From NCBI GenBank assembly GCA_038818725.1, contig JAWAYL010000020.1:1-20253 (forward strand): DNA of 20,253 bases, written 5' to 3'. The position numbers and the translations under genes are program-made. This stretch comes from JACIWB01 sp038818725 (GTDB taxonomy: Archaea > Thermoplasmatota > E2 > UBA202 > JdFR-43). This document shows, piece by piece, positions 15,354 through 20,253 of the stretch (position 1 is the first letter of the stretch; each line of letters begins with the position of its first letter). Below the pieces are notes generated by a model that ran no database searches, had not been told where the DNA came from, and saw only the letters and a program-made list of their open reading frames with translations.

Positions 15354-16181
15354 ATGGAAAGAAAGCCAGCGGTTGCCGGCTCCTTCTATGAAAAGAATAA
15401 AGAAGAACTTATTAATGAAATAAAGGAATGTTTTTTAAAAGGACCTGGAGAAATTCCTCAAGCTAAAAAAGGAAAGGGAAAAATAAAAGGGGTTGTTGTT
15501 CCTCATGCAGGATATATATATTCTGGATATGTTGCTGCTTATGTTTATCATGCAATTGCAAAAGATGGTTTTCCAGATAAATTTATAATAATGGGACCAA
15601 ATCATTATGGATATGGCTCACCTGTTGCAATTGCAACAAAAGGAGCATGGCTTACTCCTTTAGGAAAAGTTTTTATAGATGAAAGTGCAAAAAAATTGGC
15701 GAAAGGAATAATATCTGAAGATGAAATTGCCCATAAATATGAGCATTCAATAGAAGTCCAAATACCATTTCTTCAATTTCTTAGTGATTTCAAATTCATT
15801 CCAATATGCTTTGCAATTCAGGATTATGAAACTGCCAGGGAAGTAGGAGAAATAATATATGAAGAAGATGCTTTAATAATTGCAAGCTCAGATTTCTCAC
15901 ACGTTAGTTTTTCAAAATTTCCTAGTAAGGAGGATATAGAAGAAGTAAGAAAAATTGACAGAATTGCAATAGATGAAATTCTAAGGATAGATGGTAAAAG
16001 ATTAGTTGAAAAAGTAGAGGAGAATGACATAAGCATGTGTGGCTATGGAGCGGTGGCGGCGATGCTTGAAGCAGTTAAAAGAAAAGGGGCGAAAAATGCA
16101 AGGCTGCTAAAATATGCAACTTCATATGATGTTGAGCCCGGCACATATTGCGTTGGATATTCAGCGATTGTTATTGAGTAA
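15354..16181 (+). CDS. MEMO1-family protein (AmmeMemoRadiSam component B)
   Basis: The 275-aa product fits the MEMO family, related in fold to class III extradiol dioxygenases. Conserved residues are PAVAGSFY (5-12), His51 (VPHAGY), His84 (GPNHYG), EHSIEVQ (130-136), SSDFSH (178-183) and Cys229 (MCGYG). The two His and the Cys match the metal ligands of human MEMO1. Length is normal. Biochemical function in archaea is not settled; MEMO, AMMECR1 and a radical SAM protein form the AmmeMemoRadiSam set. No AMMECR1 gene is in this window. Its 3' end overlaps the convergent prefoldin gene by 11 bp. Confidence 0.93.
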   Translation: MERKPAVAGSFYEKNKEELINEIKECFLKGPGEIPQAKKGKGKIKGVVVPHAGYIYSGYVAAYVYHAIAKDGFPDKFIIMGPNHYGYGSPVAIATKGAWLTPLGKVFIDESAKKLAKGIISEDEIAHKYEHSIEVQIPFLQFLSDFKFIPICFAIQDYETAREVGEIIYEEDALIIASSDFSHVSFSKFPSKEDIEEVRKIDRIAIDEILRIDGKRLVEKVEENDISMCGYGAVAAMLEAVKRKGAKNARLLKYATSYDVEPGTYCVGYSAIVIE

Positions 16182-16530
16182 GCTTTAAAGCTTCCTGAAT
16201 TTTTGATTGAAGTTCATTTATTTTTTCCTTTAGTCTGTTTTCCTGGCTTTCCATTGTTTTTTTTCTTATTTCAAGGCTTTCTTTTTCTTCCTGCAATTCC
16301 TTAATCAGCTTATTTTTTTCAGATTTTATTATTAAGTTTCCTACTCCTTTATACACGTTTGCATTTTCATCTATTTTATTTAATTCTTCAAGAGCATCCT
16401 CAGCATCTCTTAACCTTATTTCAATCTGCAATTTTTGCTGTAAAAGCAATTCCATCTGCTGCTGGAGTTGTTGCAATTGTCTCAGTTGATTCTGCACTTG
16501 TGGTGGCAAATCCTCAAATTTTGTTGCCAT
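16171..16530 (-). CDS. pfdB: Prefoldin subunit beta
   Basis: The 119-aa product is the beta subunit of archaeal prefoldin (alpha2-beta4), which holds unfolded proteins for transfer to the thermosome. Two long heptad-rich helices (about 8-55 and 75-117; glutamine-rich LRQLQQLQQQMELLL in the first) flank a short beta hairpin (NVYKGVGNLIIKS, 58-70), the typical layout. LPPQVQNQL near the start is a family hallmark. A TATA-like box lies 25 nt upstream. The stop lies inside the end of the convergent MEMO gene. Confidence 0.95.
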   Translation of the reverse strand: MATKFEDLPPQVQNQLRQLQQLQQQMELLLQQKLQIEIRLRDAEDALEELNKIDENANVYKGVGNLIIKSEKNKLIKELQEEKESLEIRKKTMESQENRLKEKINELQSKIQEALKLTQ

Positions 16531-16550
16531 AAATTGCTATCTAATTTAGT

Positions 16551-16560
16551 TATTTAAATT
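16551..16560 (-). promoter_or_regulatory. TATA-like box for prefoldin beta
   Basis: On the minus strand this reads AATTTAAATA, centred 25 nt upstream of the ATG at 16530. The 111-bp gap 16531-16641 also carries the promoter of the divergent OB-fold gene, probably ATTTATTTTA near 16614-16623, and a run of nine Ts at 16583-16591. Confidence 0.4.
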
Positions 16561-16641
16561 CTTGGTTTTTATCAAATAAAAATTTTTTTTTAGAGATTTA
16601 ATTTAATAGAAAAATTTATTTTATTTTTAAATATTAATTTC

Positions 16642-17241
16642 ATGAGGAAAATTTTATTGTTTTCAATTGCCTTGCTCGGAATACTCTTTTTATATTTTAT
16701 TTCATTGCTTGATAAACCAGTTGAAATAAATCCAGATGAATTTTACAAATATAATGGAGAAAAAGTAAAAGTTAGGGGTATTGTAAGAAACAAGATTGGC
16801 AACTTAATAGAGATTACAAATTACGATGCTCGAGGCCTAATTTTTTATGAAAAAAATGATGAAATTAATTATGGAGATGAGATAGAGGCAATTGGAAAAG
16901 TAGGAGAATATGGGAACGAATTTATTCTTTATGCGAATTTTTTAAAAATATTTAAAAAATGGGACGAAGATACGATTTCTTTACCTTATCTTCTAGAAAA
17001 CTATGAAAAATATGTAAATTCAAATATTAATGTTACTGGATATATTTATTCTGTTTCAAAAAGTTATTTTTATCTTACAGATGATTTGGTCGATTATAAA
17101 ATAAAAGTGTATTGCGAAAATTTATCGTTAGAAAAAGGTGATAAAGTATTTGTAAAAGGCTTTTTCTATTATGACGCGCCGCAAGCCTCTTTTTTCATAA
17201 AAATAAATCAACCATATCATGAGGTAAAAAAATATGATTGA
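16642..17241 (+). CDS. Membrane-anchored protein with two OB-fold-like domains
   Basis: 199 aa. The basic start MRKILL and one hydrophobic helix (about 4-23) suggest an uncleaved anchor with the rest outside the cell. Two similar beta-rich units follow, about 35-104 (NGEKVKVRGIVRNKIGNLIEI, closing in YGDEIEAIGKV) and 113-190 (VNSNINVTGYIYSVSKSYFYL, closing in KGDKVFVKGFFYY). This repeats the OB-fold pattern seen in archaeal nucleic-acid-binding proteins. Neither unit has catalytic residues I recognise. It overlaps the TctA-like permease gene by 8 bp, so the two products are probably made together. The ligand is unknown: nucleic acid, oligosaccharide and protein partners are all possible. Confidence 0.7.
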   Translation: MRKILLFSIALLGILFLYFISLLDKPVEINPDEFYKYNGEKVKVRGIVRNKIGNLIEITNYDARGLIFYEKNDEINYGDEIEAIGKVGEYGNEFILYANFLKIFKKWDEDTISLPYLLENYEKYVNSNINVTGYIYSVSKSYFYLTDDLVDYKIKVYCENLSLEKGDKVFVKGFFYYDAPQASFFIKINQPYHEVKKYD

Positions 17242-18463
17242 TTTTATTCTCGTAATTCTTTTTTCATTAATTGGCTGTTTGGCTGGCGTAATAACAGGGC
17301 TTGTGCCTGGATTGCATACGAATAATATAGCTGTAATGATGATATTTCTTGCTTCTTTTGCGGATAAGATTCCTATTTATTTATGTGTGTTGATTGTAGC
17401 GTCTGCAATTTCTCATACTTTTTTGAATATTATCCCATCTACTTTTATAGGAGCGCCTGATGAGGATAAGGCGTTAATTGCCTTGCCCGCTCATTTGATG
17501 CTTATGGAAGGAAGGGCATATGAAGCAATTGAAATATCTGCATATTCAAGTTTGCTATCTGTTATAGTTTCCTTAATTATTCTTTATCCATTTAAATTTA
17601 TACTCACCAATCCTCTAAATCTCTATTATATAATTAAAGATATTACCCCATGGATCCTGATTTGTATCTCAATCATGGTAATTTTTACAAATAAAAATTT
17701 TGTTTCCGCACTCCTAATATTTTTAATTTCTGGTTTATTAGGATTAGTTATATGGGATATGAATTCTTCATTTCTTATAAAATCTTCTCCTATTTTTCCA
17801 GCATTGATTGGACTATTTGGTTTACCAACATTAATTTATTCCTATAAAGCAGATATTCCAGAGCAAAAAATTGAAAATAAAAAGAAAAATACAGGGAAAA
17901 GAGGGATAATTGAAGGAACAATTGCAGGTGGCATTGTATCGATTTTGCCTGGGATAAGCTCTGCTGTTGCAACAACAATTGTAATGGCAATTAAAAAAGA
18001 GAGAAGTAAGGAAGAAGTAATATCCGTTCTTTCTGCAACAAATACTGCAACAAATTTTTTTGTTATAGCTGGACTTTTTCTTATTTTAAAGGCAAGAAGT
18101 GGTTTTGCAATCGTTTTGAAGGAACTCATTTATATTGAAAAATGGGAGGGAATTATATTTCCTCATCCATTTAATTTATTTCTGATTGCTGTTATAATCT
18201 CCGCTTTAATTTCATATTTTGCAACACTTTATTTTGGAAGAAAATTTGCAAAAAATATATCAAAAATTTCTTATAATCTTCTTCTTAAAATATCTCTTCT
18301 TATAATAATTGGGATGGTTATAATCTCAAATGGGTGGAAGGGAATAATAATTTTGTTAGCTTCTTCCGCTATAGGAATGCTATGTCTTGAATTAAAAGTA
18401 AGAAGAAGTGTATGTATGGGAGTTTTAATGGTTCCTGTTATAATATCACTCTTGAAAATATGA
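17234..18463 (+). CDS. TctA-like (DUF112/COG1784-type) membrane permease
   Basis: A 409-aa protein with about 10-12 membrane segments, related to the large permease of tripartite tricarboxylate transporters. The two inverted-repeat signatures are visible: GVITGLVPGLHTNNIA (18-33), with PSTFIGAPDEDKALIALPAH (68-87) after it, and EGTIAGGIVSILPGISSAVA (227-246). Length is nearer the archaeal branch than bacterial TctA (about 500 aa). No TctB or TctC gene is nearby; its only partner in the operon is the exported OB-fold protein. The substrate is unknown. The 3' end overlaps the convergent DUF2240 gene by 18 bp. Confidence 0.85.
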   Translation: MIDFILVILFSLIGCLAGVITGLVPGLHTNNIAVMMIFLASFADKIPIYLCVLIVASAISHTFLNIIPSTFIGAPDEDKALIALPAHLMLMEGRAYEAIEISAYSSLLSVIVSLIILYPFKFILTNPLNLYYIIKDITPWILICISIMVIFTNKNFVSALLIFLISGLLGLVIWDMNSSFLIKSSPIFPALIGLFGLPTLIYSYKADIPEQKIENKKKNTGKRGIIEGTIAGGIVSILPGISSAVATTIVMAIKKERSKEEVISVLSATNTATNFFVIAGLFLILKARSGFAIVLKELIYIEKWEGIIFPHPFNLFLIAVIISALISYFATLYFGRKFAKNISKISYNLLLKISLLIIIGMVIISNGWKGIIILLASSAIGMLCLELKVRRSVCMGVLMVPVIISLLKI

Positions 18464-18907
18464 TTTTTTTATTTCTTCCATAAAATCATCGATCTCTATT
18501 CCTTTTCTCTTTGCATATAAAATTGCTGCAATTTCAGGATAAACTTCCATATTTCTGCTTAACTCATCTATTTCTTCCATTATTTTTTTACTCCCTATAT
18601 TTAATTTTTTTTCTATTCTGCGAATAATTCTTGAAAAAACATCTCCTCCATAATATTCCCGAAGCTTATTTTCATCAAATTTAAAGCCAAGAGGTATTTC
18701 AACTTCTTTATAGTCAAAATTTGGTTTTATCATATTTTCTTCTATTTTTATATAATTTCTCTCAAGCCCCTTTTCTATTATTTTTTTTCCTTCTTTTGGA
18801 GTCATCCATCCCATCTCAAATGATAGAGTATTGAATATATCTTCCTCCTTTAATTTATCTCCTTTTTTGGTGAATAAAAAAGCAAATAATATTTTTAAAT
18901 CATCCAT
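18446..18907 (-). CDS. DUF2240 family archaeal protein
   Basis: 153 aa, soluble. MDDLKILFAFLFTKKGDKL, then FEMGWMTPKEGKKIIEKG (about 30-48) and a second, acidic helical half match the archaeal DUF2240 family as I remember it. The first 60 residues look like a winged-helix unit, so nucleic-acid binding is possible. No function is established. The ATG overlaps the stop of the preceding HisA-like gene (TAATG), and a strong AGGAGG about 9 nt upstream supports the start. It converges on the TctA-like gene with an 18-bp overlap. Confidence 0.7.
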   Translation of the reverse strand: MDDLKILFAFLFTKKGDKLKEEDIFNTLSFEMGWMTPKEGKKIIEKGLERNYIKIEENMIKPNFDYKEVEIPLGFKFDENKLREYYGGDVFSRIIRRIEKKLNIGSKKIMEEIDELSRNMEVYPEIAAILYAKRKGIEIDDFMEEIKKSYFQE

Positions 18908-19362
18908 TATTTTACCCTCCTTATGAAATCATCTAATATTTTCCATATTTGAAGCCCGCAATCGCAATCTAAATCCTTTTCAGTAACTATTCCTGCGAGT
19001 TTATATTTTTTTGCTTTCTCAATATCATCAAAAATAAAAATTTCATTTTCAATTGTATTTTTTATTTCTTCAAGATATTTTTCATCCATACTCCGAATAG
19101 TTATTTTTTCAACACCACATACCAGTAAATCAAAAACATCATTTAAATCACTAGGAAATGCATCAACCCATATTTTTTTGCCAATCAATTTATATAATCT
19201 TAAATTTGGTGCCCTCTTTTTTCCATCCATATCAATTACATAAACCATTCCATATTTTTCTATGAGCTCTTGCATCAATTCAACCATTTCTTTCTTCTTC
19301 CATACTTTTTTCTCCTTTATTATCTTTCCTCTCCTTATTGTAACAACAGGGATTTCCTCCAT
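18907..19362 (-). CDS. Short HisA-like (TIM-barrel-related) protein
   Basis: 151 aa from ATG19362; a TTG one codon upstream is less likely. The pattern resembles HisA-type phosphosugar barrels: a first strand with RRGKIIK, then VYVIDMDGKKRAPNL (about 40-54), KKIWVDAFPSDLNDVFDLL (62-80), GVEKITIRS (83-91), and later strands IFIFDD and AGIVTE. It is far shorter than HisA (about 240 aa), so the barrel would be incomplete or strongly reduced. It ends in an acidic, cysteine-containing DLDCDCGLQIW segment (about 131-141). It is coupled to DUF2240 and diverges from hypF across 35 bp. Histidine biosynthesis is unlikely without neighbours. Family assignment is tentative. Confidence 0.55.
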   Translation of the reverse strand: MEEIPVVTIRRGKIIKEKKVWKKKEMVELMQELIEKYGMVYVIDMDGKKRAPNLRLYKLIGKKIWVDAFPSDLNDVFDLLVCGVEKITIRSMDEKYLEEIKNTIENEIFIFDDIEKAKKYKLAGIVTEKDLDCDCGLQIWKILDDFIRRVK

Positions 19363-19368
19363 CAATCA

Positions 19369-19382
19369 AAATTATTATATCC
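19369..19382 (+). promoter_or_regulatory. TATA-like box for hypF
   Basis: The ATTATTATATCC-type sequence is centred about 22 nt before GTG19398. On the minus strand, AAATAAATAGG around 19383-19393 sits about 25 nt from ATG19362 and could serve the divergent gene, so the 35-bp gap holds both promoters. Confidence 0.4.
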
Positions 19383-19397
19383 TATTTATTTTTTCTT

Positions 19398-20253
19398 GTG
19401 CTTGCAAAAATAATTGTGCGCGGCGTTGTACAAGGCGTTGGCTTTCGACCTTTTGTTTATAGGATTGCAAAAAGTTGTGGTCTAAAAGGATATGTTCTTA
19501 ATCTAGGATATGGAGGGGTTGAGATAGAGGTGGAAGGTGAGAAAAAAAAGATTGAAGAATTTATTTTTCTTTTAAATGAAAAAAGACCACCTATAGCAAA
19601 AATTGAAGAGATTGAAATTAGATATGGTAAAGAAAAAAATTATAAGGATTTTGAAATAAAAAAGAGTAGGGAAAAAGATAAATCTTATCTATCTTCTTCT
19701 TTACCACCTGATATTGCAATATGTGAAGAATGCATTTCAGATATTGAGAAGGATAAAAGAAGGAAAAACTATTTTTTTACAACATGCACAAATTGTGGGC
19801 CGAGATTTACAATAACAAAAAAATTGCCTTATGATAGAAAAAATACAACAATGGATGAATTTAAAATGTGCAAAGAATGCAAGAAAGAATATGAAAACCC
19901 TATGGATAGAAGATATCATGCTCAAACAAATGCGTGCATAAAATGCGGTCCAAAAATATTTTTTAAAGGAAAAGGAATTTTCAAGGAAGGAGAAAAAGCT
20001 ATATGGGAAGCATGCAAAATGATTTTGGAAGGAAAAATAGTTGCGATAAAAGGAGTTGGAGGATATCATCTTTGTTGTATAGCAAAAGAAAATGCTATCT
20101 TAAGACTGAGGAAATTACTTGGAAGAAATGAAAAGCCTTTTGCTCTCATGGTGAGAGATGAAAAGATGGTAAAAGAGATATGCTACATAAAGAAAGAGGA
20201 GGAAAAGATTTTAAAAAGTTATTCACGCCCTATACTTTTGCTTGAAAAGAAAA
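19398..20253 (+). CDS. hypF: Carbamoyltransferase HypF, N-terminal part (runs off the window)
   Basis: HypF makes the CN ligands of [NiFe] hydrogenases from carbamoyl phosphate, handing thiocarboxamide to HypE. The 285 codons visible cover the acylphosphatase domain, VRGVVQGVGFRPFVYR (7-22) with catalytic Arg, and VLNLGYGGVEI with Asn. Then come the zinc fingers, with CEECI, CTNCGP, CKECKKEYENP and CIKCGP cysteine pairs, and the start of the YrdC-like domain (KGVGGYHLCC, then RKLLGRNEKPFALMVR). The start is GTG19398, giving M-LAKIIVRG; an in-frame GTG at 19416 is less likely. The frame is open to the edge; full HypF is about 750 aa. Confidence 0.95.
   Translation, partial: MLAKIIVRGVVQGVGFRPFVYRIAKSCGLKGYVLNLGYGGVEIEVEGEKKKIEEFIFLLNEKRPPIAKIEEIEIRYGKEKNYKDFEIKKSREKDKSYLSSSLPPDIAICEECISDIEKDKRRKNYFFTTCTNCGPRFTITKKLPYDRKNTTMDEFKMCKECKKEYENPMDRRYHAQTNACIKCGPKIFFKGKGIFKEGEKAIWEACKMILEGKIVAIKGVGGYHLCCIAKENAILRLRKLLGRNEKPFALMVRDEKMVKEICYIKKEEEKILKSYSRPILLLEKK

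Noticed and set aside
1..20253. tRNA, rRNA, CRISPR array or insertion sequence
   Set aside because: No cloverleaf-like GC-rich intergenic block, no regular direct repeats and no transposase or integrase motifs were found by reading.

Overview
The window looks like a low-GC (roughly 30% by eye, not computed) archaeal chromosome segment with very tight gene packing. Archaeal markers are both subunits of DNA topoisomerase VI, an archaeal-type prefoldin beta subunit, Tsr3, a DUF2240 protein, and many genes whose start codon lies about 25 nt after a TATA-like box, as in leaderless archaeal transcripts. The lineage is probably euryarchaeal, perhaps an uncultured Thermoplasmatota-like or related group. 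That placement is inference; a marker-gene tree would be needed to settle it.

Left part (1-5800). A frame-broken gene for an exported or membrane protein runs off the left edge on the minus strand. A small OB-fold-like lipoprotein gene diverges from it. Next comes a minus-strand operon, MFS transporter > top6B > top6A > tsr3, in which every junction overlaps by 4 to 11 bp. Upstream of it are a 56-aa basic protein and a possible 34-aa ORF, next to the promoter of the hydrogenase operon.

Middle (5796-10125). A five-gene plus-strand operon encodes a cytoplasmic group 3b type [NiFe] hydrogenase (sulfhydrogenase): HydB (two Fe-S sites), HydG (FAD/NAD(P)H flavoprotein with a [2Fe-2S] site), HydD (small subunit with three cubane sites), HydA (NiFe large subunit) and the maturation endopeptidase. 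All junctions overlap by 4 to 8 bp. hypF, which is needed to make the CN ligands of the NiFe site, begins about 9.3 kb downstream and runs off the right end.

Right part (10127-20253). On the minus strand are a DUF4870 membrane protein, and a PPP-family phosphatase translationally coupled to a GT-C-like membrane glycosyltransferase. On the plus strand are a secreted M28 metallopeptidase overlapping a radical SAM gene of the AmrS/PflA-like type, followed by a MEMO-family gene. Prefoldin beta converges on MEMO. Then comes a membrane-anchored double OB-fold protein coupled to an orphan TctA-like permease (DUF112 type). DUF2240 and a short HisA-like protein form a minus-strand pair divergent from hypF.

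No tRNA, rRNA, CRISPR array, transposase or integrase was recognised. The items most worth following up are the orphan permease plus exported OB-fold pair, the radical SAM/MEMO/M28 cluster, the topoisomerase operon led by a transporter, the short HisA-like protein and the broken gene at the left edge.
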